Shown piece after piece: positions 17,616-28,733 of a stretch of DNA of 64,000 nucleotides. The stretch is taken from contig NZ_PRDB01000004.1 of NCBI RefSeq assembly GCF_002925905.1, positions 186,001 to 250,000 of the forward strand, given 5' to 3'. A program made the translations under genes and the position numbers. Under the pieces are notes generated by a model. It was not told where the DNA came from and did no database searches. It worked only from the letters and a program-made list of their open reading frames with translations. The stretch comes from Klebsiella michiganensis. GTDB lineage: Bacteria > Pseudomonadota > Gammaproteobacteria > Enterobacterales > Enterobacteriaceae. The stretch's first letter is position 1. The number at the start of each line of letters is the position of its first letter.

Positions 17616-18770
17616 ATGTCAGAAATTTATACCCCTGCTGCCGCGGCGACCGGAACCTGGACAGAAGAAGAGATTCGTCAGCAGCCTGTCTGTTGGATGC
17701 ACTCACTGAAAAACATCGACAATATTCGTCCGGCGATCGACAACTTTCTCACGCCACTGCTGCATAAAAACGATCTGCGGATCATCCTGACCGGAGCTGG
17801 CACTTCGGCATTTATCGGCGAAATCATCGCTCCATGGCTTGCTAATCACAGCGCAAAAAACATTAGCGCGGTACCAACTACCGATCTAGTTACCAATCCG
17901 ATGGATTACCTGAACCCGGCGCATCCGCTACTGCTGGTCTCCTTCGCCCGTTCCGGCAACAGCCCGGAGAGCGTAGCCGCCGTTGAGCTGGCAAACCAGT
18001 TCGTCCCGGAGTGCTATCACCTTTCAATTACCTGCAACGAAGCGGGTAGCCTTTATCAAAACGCTCTTGAGAACGGGAACGCCTTTGCGCTATTGATGCC
18101 AGCAGAAACGCACGATCGCGGCTTTGCGATGACCAGCAGTATTACCACAATGATGGCCAGTTGCCTGGCGGCCTTTGCGCCAGAAGTTATTAACAGCCAG
18201 ACATTCCGCGATGTGGCCGATCGCTGCCACGCAATACTGACCTCACTCGGCGATTTCAGCCACGGCGTATTTGGCAGCGAGCCCTGGAAGCGGATCGTTT
18301 ATCTCGGCAGCGGTGGGTTACAGGGCGCTGCGCGTGAATCGGCGTTAAAGGTCCTGGAGCTAACGGCGGGTAAGCTGGCAGCGTTCTATGACTCACCGAC
18401 CGGTTTCCGCCATGGACCAAAATCACTGGTCGATAACGAAACGCTGGTTGTGGTGTATATATCTAGCCACCCCTACACCCGCCAATACGATCTCGACCTG
18501 CTGGCAGAACTACGGCGCGATCGGCAGGCCATGCGTGTGGTGGCCATCGCCGCGGAGAGCGATGCCGTTATTGAAGCTGGCCCACATATCCTTCTGCCGC
18601 CAGCGCGTCACTTCGTTGATGTAGAACTGGCCTTCTGCTTCCTGATGTACGCCCAGGTATTCGCCCTTACGCAGTCGATCGCCGTAGGAAATACGCCGGA
18701 TACCCCCTCCGCCAGCGGCACGGTTAACCGCGTAGTGCAGGGCGTCGTTATTCATCCATGGCTGGCTTAA
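17616..18770 (+). CDS. agaS: Galactosamine-6-phosphate deaminase/isomerase AgaS
   Basis: 384 aa, same length as E. coli AgaS. Two SIS (sugar isomerase) domains are visible: the first with LTGAGTSAFIGEI and SFARSGNSPESVA (about 54-115), the second with VYLGSGGLQGAARESALKVLELT and TGFRHGPKSLV (about 225-275). Genetic work in E. coli assigns AgaS the step galactosamine-6-P to tagatose-6-P plus ammonia, making the K-12 agaI gene dispensable; agaI is absent here. It is first in agaS-agaY with a ribosome-binding site AAGGA 8-9 bases before ATG. Confidence 0.95.
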   Translation: MSEIYTPAAAATGTWTEEEIRQQPVCWMHSLKNIDNIRPAIDNFLTPLLHKNDLRIILTGAGTSAFIGEIIAPWLANHSAKNISAVPTTDLVTNPMDYLNPAHPLLLVSFARSGNSPESVAAVELANQFVPECYHLSITCNEAGSLYQNALENGNAFALLMPAETHDRGFAMTSSITTMMASCLAAFAPEVINSQTFRDVADRCHAILTSLGDFSHGVFGSEPWKRIVYLGSGGLQGAARESALKVLELTAGKLAAFYDSPTGFRHGPKSLVDNETLVVVYISSHPYTRQYDLDLLAELRRDRQAMRVVAIAAESDAVIEAGPHILLPPARHFVDVELAFCFLMYAQVFALTQSIAVGNTPDTPSASGTVNRVVQGVVIHPWLA

Positions 18771-19655
<885 letters not shown>

Positions 19656-19746
19656 GTGTAGCCAGCCTCCCCCTTACCAAAGCGTTAACCCAATGGAGGC
19701 TAACGCTGCTTACCTCTGAAAAAAAACGAAAACAAGGACTTTTCTC

Positions 19747-21636
19747 ATGAAAAAAACGCTCAATGTTTCGTTACTGGCTCTGCTTATTTCCAACGGGGCT
19801 TTCGCCGCCCAATATGCACTGGATAGCGAATACCTTGCCGTTTCATTTAACGATGCGAATTCTGTGATGGCGCTTAAAGACGTTAAATCACAGCATCAGC
19901 TTTCACCCGAAGAGCTTTTCTTTCTTACTCTTCCGGATGAAGCGGTCATTCACGCCGCTGACTTTAAAATAAAGCATGTGGATAAGAAAGATAACACCAT
20001 TATCATTGATTATGCTCATCCGGATTTTAACGTCGAGGTAAAACTGAATCTGGTTAAAGATAAATACGCCAGCATTGATTATACGATTACCGCCCTCGGG
20101 AAGGCGCAAGAGGTCTCTAAAATCACGTTTTTCCCCACCAGAAAACAGTCACAAGCCCCGTGGGTAGAAGGCTCAATAAATAGCTCGCCGATTATTGCTG
20201 ATTCATTTTTTATATTGCCGAATAAACCCGTAGTGAACACCTGGGCTTATGAAGCAACCACCAATCTTAATGTTGAACTAAAAACACCTTTACAGCCAGG
20301 CACCGCCGTTAGCTATACCACCTGGTTCGGTACATTCCCGGAAATCAACCAGCTACGCCGAAGCGTCAACCAGTTTATCAATGCGGTTCGCCCGCGGCCC
20401 TATAAGCCCTATCTGCACTACAACAGCTGGATGGATATTGGATTCTTTACCACCTATACCGAACCCGAAGTTCTACAGCGTATGGATGAATGGAATAAGG
20501 AATTCATTACCGGACGCGGTGTAATGCTGGATGCCTTCCTGTTAGATGATGGCTGGGATGATCGGACCGGAAGATGGTTATTTGGCCCGGCTTTTAGCAA
20601 CGGATTCAGTAAGGTAAGAGAAAAAGCCGATAGCTTGCATAGTTCAATCGGACTCTGGCTTTCTCCCTGGGGCGGATATAACAAGCCGCGGGATATTCGC
20701 GTATCCCATGCTAAAGAATATGGCTTCGAAACCGTCGATGGAAAATTTGCGCTCTCCGGCCCTAACTATTTTAAAAACTTTAATGCACAGATTATTAATT
20801 TAATTAAAGAAGAGCATATCACTTCATTTAAACTGGATGGTATGGGGAACGCAAATTCACATATTAAAGGTAGTGAGTTCGCATCTGACTTCGATGCGTC
20901 AATTGCCCTACTTCATAATATGCGTAGCGCCAACCCAAATCAGTTTATTAATTTAACCACCGGGACCAACGCCAGCCCCTCATGGCTGTTCTATGCTGAC
21001 GCTATCTGGCGTCAGGGTGATGACATTAATCTCTACGGTCCCGGCACGCCAGTACAGCAATGGATGACTTATCGGGATGCAGAAACCTGGCGCTCTATCG
21101 TACGAAAAGGTCCACTATTTCCACTTAACTCACTGATGTACCACGGCATAGTTAGCGCTGAAAACGCCTATTACGGGCTTGAGAAGGTACAAACGGATAG
21201 CGACTTTGCCGATCAAGTATGGAGCTATTTCGCTACCGGCACCCAGCTACAAGAGCTTTACATCACACCGTCCATGCTCAATAAAGCGAAATGGGATGTC
21301 CTGGCGCAGGCGGCAAAATGGTCCCGCGCTAACGCCGATATATTAGTCGATACCCACTGGGTGGGCGGCGATCCTACTGCGCTGGAAGTGTATGGTTGGG
21401 CATCCTGGAGCAAAGAAAAAGCTATCCTGGGGATACGTAACCCATCGGATAAACCGCAGCAATACTACCTCGACCTGACGAAAGCATTTGAGCTTCCGCA
21501 TGGGGCAACCTCAAACTTCACGTTAAGAAGCATCTACGGGAGCAATTCGACATTCCCTGATAAATACCAGGCCCCAATTGTCGTCACGTTGCAGCCATTA
21601 CAGATGCTTGTATTCGAAGCAACCCCCGCTAAATAA
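19747..21636 (+). CDS. Secreted clan GH-D glycosidase, candidate alpha-galactosidase/alpha-N-acetylgalactosaminidase
   Basis: 629 aa with a clear Sec signal peptide (MKKTLNVSLLALLISNGAFA, cleavage about residue 20), so a periplasmic or exported enzyme. After an all-beta N-terminal domain comes a TIM-barrel with clan GH-D features: FLLDDGWDD (264-272), FKLDGMGN with the likely nucleophile Asp364, and WRQGDD (421-426) with a likely acid/base Asp. This pattern fits GH36/GH27-like retaining alpha-galactosidases or alpha-N-acetylgalactosaminidases. It follows kbaY by 91 bases in the same direction, at the place occupied by agaBCDI in E. coli, suggesting that it releases GalNAc or galactose for the regulon. 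Exact family and substrate are inference. Lower GC and AT-rich codons in 19.9-20.9 kb hint at separate acquisition. Confidence 0.7.
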   Translation: MKKTLNVSLLALLISNGAFAAQYALDSEYLAVSFNDANSVMALKDVKSQHQLSPEELFFLTLPDEAVIHAADFKIKHVDKKDNTIIIDYAHPDFNVEVKLNLVKDKYASIDYTITALGKAQEVSKITFFPTRKQSQAPWVEGSINSSPIIADSFFILPNKPVVNTWAYEATTNLNVELKTPLQPGTAVSYTTWFGTFPEINQLRRSVNQFINAVRPRPYKPYLHYNSWMDIGFFTTYTEPEVLQRMDEWNKEFITGRGVMLDAFLLDDGWDDRTGRWLFGPAFSNGFSKVREKADSLHSSIGLWLSPWGGYNKPRDIRVSHAKEYGFETVDGKFALSGPNYFKNFNAQIINLIKEEHITSFKLDGMGNANSHIKGSEFASDFDASIALLHNMRSANPNQFINLTTGTNASPSWLFYADAIWRQGDDINLYGPGTPVQQWMTYRDAETWRSIVRKGPLFPLNSLMYHGIVSAENAYYGLEKVQTDSDFADQVWSYFATGTQLQELYITPSMLNKAKWDVLAQAAKWSRANADILVDTHWVGGDPTALEVYGWASWSKEKAILGIRNPSDKPQQYYLDLTKAFELPHGATSNFTLRSIYGSNSTFPDKYQAPIVVTLQPLQMLVFEATPAK

Positions 21637-21639
21637 GGT

Positions 21640-21667
21640 ATTGACCCGGGCAATCGCCCGGGCATTC
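21640..21667. terminator. Bidirectional hairpin between the glycosidase gene and rsmI
   Basis: CCCGGGCAATCGCCCGGG is a perfect seven-pair stem between the convergent ends of the two genes, with CATTCTGCTT following on the plus strand. The T tract is poor. Confidence 0.55.
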
Positions 21668-21670
21668 TGC

Positions 21671-22531
21671 TTACCCCTGCTGCTCCAGGGCATACTTATA
21701 CAGGGCGTTTTTCTTCACGCCGTGGATTTCCGCAGCCAGCGCGGCGGCTTTTTTCAGCGGCAGCTCAGCCTGCAGCAGGGCCAGCGTACGCAGCGCTACC
21801 GCCGGCAGCGCCTCTTCCTGCGCTTTAAAACCTTCTACGATCAGCACCATCTCACCTTTACGGCGATTTTCGTCCTCTTTCACCCATGCCAACAGCTCGC
21901 CGATCGGCGCGCCGTGAATCGATTCCCAGGTTTTGGTCAGCTCACGCGCCAGCACCACGTAGCGGGACTCCCCCAGCACAGCGCAGATATCCTCCAGGCT
22001 TTCCAGCAGACGGTGGGTAGACTCATAAAAAATAATCGTCCGCGGCTCTTCTTCCAGCGCCTTCAGCGTGTCACGACGCCCTTTGGATTTGGCAGGCAGA
22101 AAGCCTTCATAGCAGAAGCGATCCGAAGGAAGACCCGCCGCGCTCAGCGCCGCAATCGCCGCACAAGGGCCAGGCAGAGGCACCACACGGATATTAGCTT
22201 CACGGCAGGTGCGCACCAGATGATAGCCGGGATCGTTAATCAGCGGCGTTCCGGCGTCGGAAACCAGCGCGATGTTTTGCCCCGCTTTAAGCTTCGCGAC
22301 CAGCGTTTCCGCCTTTTGCTGCTCGTTGTGGTCATGAAGCGCGAATAAACGGGCGTTGATCGCAAAATGCTGCAGCAGCAAACCGGTATGGCGGGTATCT
22401 TCCGCTGCAACTAAATCAACGGCTTGCAACACTTCCAGCGCGCGTTGCGTGATATCAGACAGATTCCCTATCGGAGTGGGCACAATATAGAGCTGTCCCT
22501 GAGAATTATCTGCTGATTCGTGTTGTTTCAT
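21671..22531 (-). CDS. rsmI: 16S rRNA C1402 2'-O-methyltransferase RsmI
   Basis: 286 aa, the E. coli length. A SAM-dependent tetrapyrrole-methylase-fold enzyme that methylates the ribose of C1402 in the decoding centre. Motifs: [20 protein letters not shown] (about 14-33), [32 protein letters not shown] (about 91-106) and [20 protein letters not shown]. It is divergent from lpoA with 63 bp between starts, as in E. coli (former name yraL). Confidence 0.96.
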   Translation of the reverse strand: MKQHESADNSQGQLYIVPTPIGNLSDITQRALEVLQAVDLVAAEDTRHTGLLLQHFAINARLFALHDHNEQQKAETLVAKLKAGQNIALVSDAGTPLINDPGYHLVRTCREANIRVVPLPGPCAAIAALSAAGLPSDRFCYEGFLPAKSKGRRDTLKALEEEPRTIIFYESTHRLLESLEDICAVLGESRYVVLARELTKTWESIHGAPIGELLAWVKEDENRRKGEMVLIVEGFKAQEEALPAVALRTLALLQAELPLKKAAALAAEIHGVKKNALYKYALEQQG

Positions 22532-22594
22532 TGTCTCGTCCGTATTGCCGAATTAATATTGAGCATTGAGCCAAAAAAATATCACTGGACACAT

Positions 22595-24676
22595 ATGGTA
22601 CCGTCAACATTTCTTCGTTCTAAACCCGTGCGTTGTCTGCCCGTACTGCTGGCCGCGCTGATCTTTGCCGGCTGCGGTACCCATACTCCGGATCAAAGTA
22701 CGGCGTATTTGCAGGGTACGGCTCAGGCAGACTCCAGTTACTATCTGCAACAAATGCAGCAAAGCACGAATGATAGCAAGACCAACTGGCAATTACTCGC
22801 CATTCGTGCACTGCTGAAGGAAGGTAAGAAACCGCAGGCGATCGACCTGTTCAACCAGCTACCGTCTAATCTCAACGGTGCGCAAAGCCGCGAAAGGTCG
22901 CTGCTGGCGGTAGAAGTGAAGCTGGCGCAGAACGATTTCCAGGGCGCGCAGACGCTGCTCAGCAAGCTCGACCCGGCAAGCCTTGAGGAGAACCAGCTGC
23001 CCCGCTACTGGCAGGCGCAAATTGACGCCAGCCAGGGTCAACCCTCGCTGAACCTGCTGCGGGCCCTGATTGCCCAACAGTCGCTGTTAAGCCTGCCTGC
23101 GCAAAAGCAGAAAAACATCGACGCGACCTGGAAAGCGCTCACCGCCATGACCAAAGATCAGGCCAACGCGCTGGTCATTAACGCCGATGAGAACGTCCTG
23201 CAGGGCTGGCTGGATCTGCAGCGCATGTGGTTTGATAACCGCAGCGATCCGACGATGCTCAAGGCGGGAGTGAAAGACTGGCAGACTCGCTACCCGCAAA
23301 ACCCGGGGGCGAAAATGCTGCCGACGCAGTTAGTGAATATGCAGAACTACCAGGCCGCATCGATCAATAAAATCGCCCTGCTGCTGCCGTTAAACGGCCA
23401 GGCGGCGATTTTTGGCCGCACGATCCAGCAGGGCTTTGAAGCGGCGAAGAACGGCGCGCCTGCCGTTGCAGGAAGCGCAGTACCCGCCCAGGTCGCCCAG
23501 GCGGCGAACGTTGCCGAAAGCGCCGTAGTCAGCCCATCGCAGGCGGAGGTCACCGATCTGACGACCACCAATAACGCTCAGACTCCGGTACAGGCGCCAG
23601 CGGCCGACCAGGCGCAAACCGCGGCGCCGGTCACCGCGCCGGCGGTAGTACAAGCCCCGACGCCGGAGGCCACCAGCCAGCCGGCGGAAGCGCCGCAGGC
23701 TCAGGCCGTCGCCGCAACGCCAGCCAACCCTTCCGCAGAACTGAAAATCTACGACACCACCACTCAGCCAATGAGCCAGCTGCTGGCCCAGGTGCAGCAG
23801 GATGGCGCGACCATCGTCGTCGGTCCGCTGCTGAAAGATAATGTCGAAGATGTCATCAAGAGCAATACCTCGCTGAACGTGCTGGCGCTCAATCAGCCGG
23901 AAAAAGTCGAAAGTCGGGCCAATATCTGCTATTTCGCCCTCTCGCCGGAAGATGAAGCCCGCGACGCGGCGCATCACATTCACGATCAGGGCAAACAGAC
24001 TCCGCTGCTGCTGGTGCCTCGCGGCGCCCTGGGCGATCGGGTGGTTACCGCCTTCGCCAACGAGTGGCTGAAGCTGGGGGGCGGTACCGTCCTGCAACAG
24101 CGCCTGGGCTCCACCGCCGAGCTGCGCGGCAGCGTCAACAGCGGTATTTCGCTAAGCGGTACGCCGGTCTCAACCCTGCCGTCAGCGCAAGACAGCGCCC
24201 TGGGTAGCCCGAGCGATGTGCCGGTCAGCAGCACCGGCGGCGTCGACGCCGCGTATATCCTGGCCACGCCGGAACAAATCGCTTACATCAAACCGATGAT
24301 CGCACTGCGTAACGGCAGCCAGAGCGGCGTGACGCTCTACGCCAGCTCCCGCAGCGCCCAGGGGACTTCCGGACCGGACTTCCGTCTGGAGATGGAAGGT
24401 CTGCAATATAGCGAGATCCCGATGCTGGCGGGAAGTAACCCTGCCCTGCAGCAGCAGGCGCTGGCCGCCGTTCGTAACGACTACTCGCTGGCGCGCCTGT
24501 ACGCCATGGGCGCCGACGCCTGGTCCCTTGCCAACCATTTCTCGCAGATGCGCCAGGTTCCCGGCTTTGAGCTGAACGGCAATACCGGCGATCTTACGGC
24601 CACTCAGGATTGCGTGATCAACAGGAAACTGTCATGGCTCAAATACCAGGGTGGGCAAATCGTCTCGGCCAACTAA
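22595..24676 (+). CDS. lpoA: Outer-membrane lipoprotein LpoA, activator of PBP1A
   Basis: 693 aa from the ATG at 22595 ([16 protein letters not shown]); the lipobox LIFAGC puts the acylated Cys near residue 26. The N-terminal helical TPR-like domain covers about residues 30-250 and a PBP-I-like periplasmic-binding fold the rest ([22 protein letters not shown] onward). LpoA reaches through the peptidoglycan to stimulate the transpeptidase of PBP1A (mrcA). Between the folds' first lobe elements lies a long Ala/Pro/Gln/Val-rich low-complexity insert (23452-23735, about 95 residues), longer than in E. coli LpoA (678 aa). The end overlaps yraN. Confidence 0.94.
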   Translation: MVPSTFLRSKPVRCLPVLLAALIFAGCGTHTPDQSTAYLQGTAQADSSYYLQQMQQSTNDSKTNWQLLAIRALLKEGKKPQAIDLFNQLPSNLNGAQSRERSLLAVEVKLAQNDFQGAQTLLSKLDPASLEENQLPRYWQAQIDASQGQPSLNLLRALIAQQSLLSLPAQKQKNIDATWKALTAMTKDQANALVINADENVLQGWLDLQRMWFDNRSDPTMLKAGVKDWQTRYPQNPGAKMLPTQLVNMQNYQAASINKIALLLPLNGQAAIFGRTIQQGFEAAKNGAPAVAGSAVPAQVAQAANVAESAVVSPSQAEVTDLTTTNNAQTPVQAPAADQAQTAAPVTAPAVVQAPTPEATSQPAEAPQAQAVAATPANPSAELKIYDTTTQPMSQLLAQVQQDGATIVVGPLLKDNVEDVIKSNTSLNVLALNQPEKVESRANICYFALSPEDEARDAAHHIHDQGKQTPLLLVPRGALGDRVVTAFANEWLKLGGGTVLQQRLGSTAELRGSVNSGISLSGTPVSTLPSAQDSALGSPSDVPVSSTGGVDAAYILATPEQIAYIKPMIALRNGSQSGVTLYASSRSAQGTSGPDFRLEMEGLQYSEIPMLAGSNPALQQQALAAVRNDYSLARLYAMGADAWSLANHFSQMRQVPGFELNGNTGDLTATQDCVINRKLSWLKYQGGQIVSAN

Positions 24677-25020
24677 GTAAACATACCGGCGATGCCTGGG
24701 AAACCCAGGCGCGCCGCTGGCTGGAGAGCCAGGGTCTGCGCTTTATCGCCGCCAACGTCCGCGAGCGCGGCGGCGAGATAGACCTCATCATGCGCGACGG
24801 CAGCGTCACCGTCTTTGTCGAAGTACGCTATCGTCGCAGCGCAAACTACGGCGATGCCGCCTCCAGCGTGACGCCGCAAAAGCAACAAAGACTGCTCAAA
24901 GCCGCGCGTCTGTGGCTCTGCCGACAGAATGGGAGCTTTGAGACTGTGGATTGCCGTTTCGATGTGGTAGCCTTCACCGGAAACGACATCCAATGGCTAA
25001 AAAACGCCTTTGGCGAATAG
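24634..25020 (+). CDS. yraN: UPF0102 endonuclease-like protein YraN
   Basis: 128 aa from ATG at 24634 ([11 protein letters not shown]), overlapping the lpoA end by 43 bases. The fold is PD-(D/E)XK nuclease-like: [17 protein letters not shown], then [11 protein letters not shown]...[10 protein letters not shown], which carries the E-D-ExK constellation (about residues 47-71). Function in E. coli is not settled. An in-frame ATG 24 bases earlier is possible, but has no better ribosome-binding site. Confidence 0.9.
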   Translation: MAQIPGWANRLGQLSKHTGDAWETQARRWLESQGLRFIAANVRERGGEIDLIMRDGSVTVFVEVRYRRSANYGDAASSVTPQKQQRLLKAARLWLCRQNGSFETVDCRFDVVAFTGNDIQWLKNAFGE

Positions 25021-25042
25021 CGTAAACGAATTAAGGGATCCC

Positions 25043-25633
25043 GTGCTCGACAGAATCAAAGCCTGCTTCACCGAAAGCATTCAAACCCAAATTGCAGCAG
25101 CGGAAGCACTCCCGGACGCCATCTCCCGTGCGGCGATGACGCTCGTTCAGTCGCTGCTGAACGGCAACAAAATCCTCTGTTGTGGTAATGGCACTTCCGC
25201 CGCCAACGCACAGCATTTTGCTGCCAGTATGATTAACCGTTTTGAAACAGAGCGTCCTGGTTTACCCGCCATTGCACTAAATACCGATAATGTGGTCTTA
25301 ACCGCAATTGCCAACGATCGCCTGCATGACGAAATCTATGCTAAGCAGGTGCGAGCGTTGGGACACGCCGGCGACGTGCTGCTGGCGATTTCTACGCGCG
25401 GCAACAGCCGGGACATCGTGAAAGCCGTGGAAGCGGCGGTCACCCGCGATATGACTATCGTGGCGTTAACCGGTTATGACGGCGGTGAACTGGCTGGCCT
25501 GTTAGGGCAGCAGGACGTCGAAATCCGCATTCCGTCGCATCGCAGCGCGCGAATTCAGGAAATGCACATGCTCACCGTCAACTGTCTGTGCGATTTGATC
25601 GATAACACGCTTTTTCCACACCAGGACGATTAA
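25043..25633 (+). CDS. diaA: DnaA initiator-associating protein DiaA
   Basis: 196 aa from a GTG start at 25043 ([22 protein letters not shown]), exactly the E. coli DiaA length; a longer frame from 25010 overlaps yraN and is not conserved. It is a tetrameric SIS-domain protein ([20 protein letters not shown] about 40-59; [14 protein letters not shown] about 108-121) that binds DnaA and helps it load on oriC for timely initiation. AAGG lies 7-8 bases before GTG. Confidence 0.95.
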   Translation: MLDRIKACFTESIQTQIAAAEALPDAISRAAMTLVQSLLNGNKILCCGNGTSAANAQHFAASMINRFETERPGLPAIALNTDNVVLTAIANDRLHDEIYAKQVRALGHAGDVLLAISTRGNSRDIVKAVEAAVTRDMTIVALTGYDGGELAGLLGQQDVEIRIPSHRSARIQEMHMLTVNCLCDLIDNTLFPHQDD

Positions 25634-25642
25634 GGAGAACAC

Positions 25643-26218
25643 ATGAAGGCTCTCTCGCCCCTCGCCATTCTGCTGTCTGCGCTACTGCTTCAGGGATGCG
25701 TTGCTGCCGCGGTAGTCGGAACGGCAGCAGTCGGCACTAAAGCCGCGACGGACCCGCGTACGGTAGGTACTCAGGTGGACGACAGCACGCTGGAACTGCG
25801 CGTTAACAGCGCGCTGTCGAAAGATGAACAAATTAAGAAACAGGCCCGCATCAACGTGACCGCCTACCAGGGCAAAGTTCTGCTGACCGGGCAGTCCCCA
25901 ACGTCCGATCTCTCCGCGCGCGCGAAGCAAATCGCTATGGGCGTAGAAGGTACGACGGAGGTGTTTAACGAAGTGCGTCAGGGCCAGCCGATCGGCTTAG
26001 GAACCGCGTCTTCGGATACCTGGATCACCACCAAAGTCCGCTCCCAGCTGCTGGGTACCGACCAGGTGAAATCCTCCAACGTGAAGGTGACAACCGAAAA
26101 CGGTGAAGTGTTCCTGATGGGTCTGGTCACCGACCGTGAAGGACGCGCGGCGGCGGATATCGCCAGCCGGGTGAGCGGCGTGTCTCGCGTCACCACCGCC
26201 TTTACCTATATCAAGTAA
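25643..26218 (+). CDS. dolP: Outer-membrane lipoprotein DolP (YraP), dual BON domain
   Basis: 191 aa, the E. coli length. Signal peptide with lipobox LLLQGC (Cys about residue 19), then two BON domains: about 46-115 (LELRVNSALSKDEQIKKQAR ...) and about 124-191 (WITTKVRSQLLGTDQVKSSN ...). DolP supports outer-membrane integrity, binds anionic phospholipid and affects BamA and amidase activation; sigma-E regulated in E. coli. It lies 9 bases after diaA with AGGAG before the ATG. Confidence 0.96.
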   Translation: MKALSPLAILLSALLLQGCVAAAVVGTAAVGTKAATDPRTVGTQVDDSTLELRVNSALSKDEQIKKQARINVTAYQGKVLLTGQSPTSDLSARAKQIAMGVEGTTEVFNEVRQGQPIGLGTASSDTWITTKVRSQLLGTDQVKSSNVKVTTENGEVFLMGLVTDREGRAAADIASRVSGVSRVTTAFTYIK

Positions 26219-26227
26219 GCGTCTCTG

Positions 26228-26319
26228 CCTCCCGGCCTGCGCCACGCTGAGCCGGGCTACGTGTTCACCGTTGGCTGTGGGCCGGTAGCCCGGACAGGCG
26301 CGCAGCGCCGCCTCCGGGA
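26228..26319. repeat. REP/BIME unit between dolP and yraQ
   Basis: Two inverted GC-rich palindromic units (CCCGGCCTGCGCCACGCTGA...GCCGGGCTACG and GTAGCCCGGACAGGCGCGCA...GCCTCCGGGA) match the enterobacterial REP pattern and sit, as usual, between convergent genes. Confidence 0.8.
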
Positions 26320-26325
26320 AGATCA

Positions 26326-27366
26326 TCAGAGTAAAGCGACGCCCCCAACCACCGCGCCGCACAGCGCCACCAGCCCGCCGGTCAGCCACAGCGCCTTCGC
26401 CGGGAACGCTTTACGCAGCATAATCAGTGACGGTACGCTGACAGCAGGCAGCGTAATCAGCAGCGCCAGCGCGGGCGCCATGCCCATACCTGCCAGCATC
26501 ATGGTCTGCACAATCGGGATCTCCGCCGCCGTCGGTATCACAAACAGACAGCCGGCAATCGCCATGGCAATCACCCAGAACAGCGTATTCTCCACCACGC
26601 CATCGGCGTGAGGGAATAGCCACACCCGCGCGGCGCCCAGCACCAGAACCGCCAGAATATAAACCGGGATGGTATTCCAGAACAGCGTCCACAGCGCGCG
26701 CAGCCAGCGGCTGAAGAAGCCTTCCTGCGCGGTTTCCGCAGGCAATTCAGGCACATCTGCGGGCTGCGTCGCCGCTTCTTTCACCCATTTCTGAACCAGC
26801 GTGGCGACCACCAGCACAGTCGCCAGTCCCGCCAGCAGGCGAATCAGCGCAAACTGCCAGCCCAGCACGAAGCCCATAAACACCAGCGTCGCCGGGTTGA
26901 GCAGCGGATTGCCCAGCCAGAATGCCAGCGCGCCGCCCATGGATACCTGCTGTTTACGCATTCCCGCAGCCACCGGCGCGGCGCAGCAGGTGCACATCAT
27001 CCCCGGCAGAGAGAACGCGGTCCCCAGCAGCGTACCGCGAAAACGCGATTGCCCTAACGTGCGCCACAGCCAGTCACGCGGGATCAGCACCTGAATGAGC
27101 GATCCCAGCAGCACGCCTAATACCGCCGCTTTCCATACCGCCAGGAAATAGACCAGCGCGTAATCCCAGGCCGCAGCGAAAGGATTCGCATCGCTATTTG
27201 CAAGAATGGATTTGCCGATACTGTGCGTCTCAGCGGCGGTAAAGGCTTTGCCGTAATAGGGCTGCCATTTAACGAACCACAGACCAACGATAACGACGAG
27301 AAAAAACAGCGCGGGCTTCCACCATTGAAACGGTGCTGCCGCCTGAGATGAAGACTGACCAGCCAT
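26326..27366 (-). CDS. yraQ: Inner-membrane permease YraQ (UPF0718/PF03773 family)
   Basis: 346 aa, the E. coli length, with about eight to ten hydrophobic helices and a conserved thiol motif GMMCTCCAAPVAAGMRK (about residues 122-138) plus FWLGNPLLNPATL. The family includes permeases implicated in export of metal or organoarsenical compounds (ArsP relatives), but the YraQ substrate is unknown. The Cys-rich motif suggests a soft-metal or thiol-linked cargo (inference). It is followed downstream only by the BIME; yraR lies upstream on the same strand. Confidence 0.9.
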   Translation of the reverse strand: MAGQSSSQAAAPFQWWKPALFFLVVIVGLWFVKWQPYYGKAFTAAETHSIGKSILANSDANPFAAAWDYALVYFLAVWKAAVLGVLLGSLIQVLIPRDWLWRTLGQSRFRGTLLGTAFSLPGMMCTCCAAPVAAGMRKQQVSMGGALAFWLGNPLLNPATLVFMGFVLGWQFALIRLLAGLATVLVVATLVQKWVKEAATQPADVPELPAETAQEGFFSRWLRALWTLFWNTIPVYILAVLVLGAARVWLFPHADGVVENTLFWVIAMAIAGCLFVIPTAAEIPIVQTMMLAGMGMAPALALLITLPAVSVPSLIMLRKAFPAKALWLTGGLVALCGAVVGGVALL

Positions 27367-27435
27367 AGCATTCCCCAGGGAGTGTCATGATAAATTGAGG
27401 ACATGAATACTACGCCTCCGGGGAAACTTTGGAAA

Positions 27436-28086
27436 TCAGTAATCCCCCGCGCGCGTGGCCCTCTCACGCAGCTGCGACGAGGAGAGAATGCGGACGCCTT
27501 CCTGCGCGGGCGAGAGCGCCTCCGCGAGTAGCGCGCTTGCCACGTCCCGCGCGTCTATCGATTTCAGGTTGCCCGGCAGCAGGCTAAAAAGCGGCGCCAG
27601 GAGCGTCTCGCCGGTGCGTTTTTTTTCGCGCTCGCCTACCAGCATTGATGGACGGGCAATCGTCAACCTCGGCCACTGCTGCGCAATCAGCGCCTCTTCC
27701 ATCTCGCCTTTTACCCGATTATAGAAAAAGGGGGAATGCGCGTTCGCCCCCATCGCGCTGACCACCAGCATATGCTGCGCGCCCAGCTTTTTCCCCACCA
27801 GTGCGGTATCAATGACCAGCGTATAATCGGCATGCACAAACGCCTCTTTGCTTCCCGCTTCCCGGCGGGTGGTCCCCAGGCAGCAGAAAACAATATCGAC
27901 CGGATCGACCACCTGCGCCAGCGCGTCCGTGAGCTGCGGATCGTGCGGGTTAAATACGCCGGAGATATCGCTCAGCGGCCGACGCGTGGGCGCAGCAATG
28001 GACTTAATATCCTGTGCGTTGAGTAGCATTCGCAGTAAGTGACCACCAACTAACCCGGTTGCCCCCGTTAACAGTACTTGACTCAT
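27436..28086 (-). CDS. yraR: NAD(P)-binding Rossmann protein YraR
   Basis: 216 aa from ATG at 28086 ([18 protein letters not shown]); E. coli YraR is 211 aa. The glycine-rich [12 protein letters not shown] (7-18) marks an atypical short-chain dehydrogenase/NmrA-like fold; [16 protein letters not shown] and [13 protein letters not shown] (catalytic-type YxxxK variant) follow, similar to HTATIP2-type oxidoreductases. Substrate unknown. The upstream residues possible in the frame (to 28131) are not conserved. Confidence 0.9.
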   Translation of the reverse strand: MSQVLLTGATGLVGGHLLRMLLNAQDIKSIAAPTRRPLSDISGVFNPHDPQLTDALAQVVDPVDIVFCCLGTTRREAGSKEAFVHADYTLVIDTALVGKKLGAQHMLVVSAMGANAHSPFFYNRVKGEMEEALIAQQWPRLTIARPSMLVGEREKKRTGETLLAPLFSLLPGNLKSIDARDVASALLAEALSPAQEGVRILSSSQLRERATRAGDY

Positions 28087-28214
28087 CGAAACTCCTTTGC
28101 AGATTTTTCTATGTTGCGATCCCAGCCTCATGTTCCAGACTTAATACTCTACGAGGTAATTATCCATCATCATCAGGGAAATGCCTCATTCCACACCGAA
28201 ACACTGGAGGAAGA

Positions 28215-28733
28215 ATGAGTAAGAAGATAGCCGTTTTAATTACCGACGACTTTGAAGACTCGGAGTTCACCTCACCCGCGGACGCCTACCGTCTGGCCGG
28301 ACACAAGGTGGTGACCATTGAAAAACAGGCGGGGAAGAAGGTAAAAGGGAAAAAAGGGGAAGCTGAAGTCGTTATCGATAAAGCCATTGATGACGTCAGC
28401 CCTGCCGACTTCGACGCCCTGCTGCTGCCGGGCGGATATTCACCGGACTCGCTGCGCGGCGACGAACGCTTTGTCACCTTCACCCGCGATTTTGTCAACA
28501 GCGGCAAACCGGTCTTCGCCATCTGCCATGGCCCGCAGCTGTTGATTAGCGCCGATGTGATTCGCGGGCGTAAACTGACGGCCGTGAAGCCTATCGTAGT
28601 CGACGTGAAAAACGCCGGTGGCGAATTCTATGACCAGGAAGTGGTTATCGACAACGAACAGCTGGTGACCAGCAGAACCCCGGACGACCTGCCGGCGTTT
28701 AATCGTGAAGCCTTACGCCTGCTCGGCGCCTGA
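28215..28733 (+). CDS. yhbO: DJ-1/PfpI-family stress protein YhbO
   Basis: 172 aa from ATG at 28215 ([18 protein letters not shown]) with GGAGGAAG in front, E. coli length. The class I glutamine amidotransferase-like fold has the catalytic Cys in [10 protein letters not shown] (Cys about 104, followed by His) and a Glu near [10 protein letters not shown]. coli YhbO protects against oxidative, heat and acid stress; a protein/nucleotide deglycase activity has been reported and disputed. Its end overlaps the convergent yhbP end by 21 bases. Confidence 0.94.
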   Translation: MSKKIAVLITDDFEDSEFTSPADAYRLAGHKVVTIEKQAGKKVKGKKGEAEVVIDKAIDDVSPADFDALLLPGGYSPDSLRGDERFVTFTRDFVNSGKPVFAICHGPQLLISADVIRGRKLTAVKPIVVDVKNAGGEFYDQEVVIDNEQLVTSRTPDDLPAFNREALRLLGA

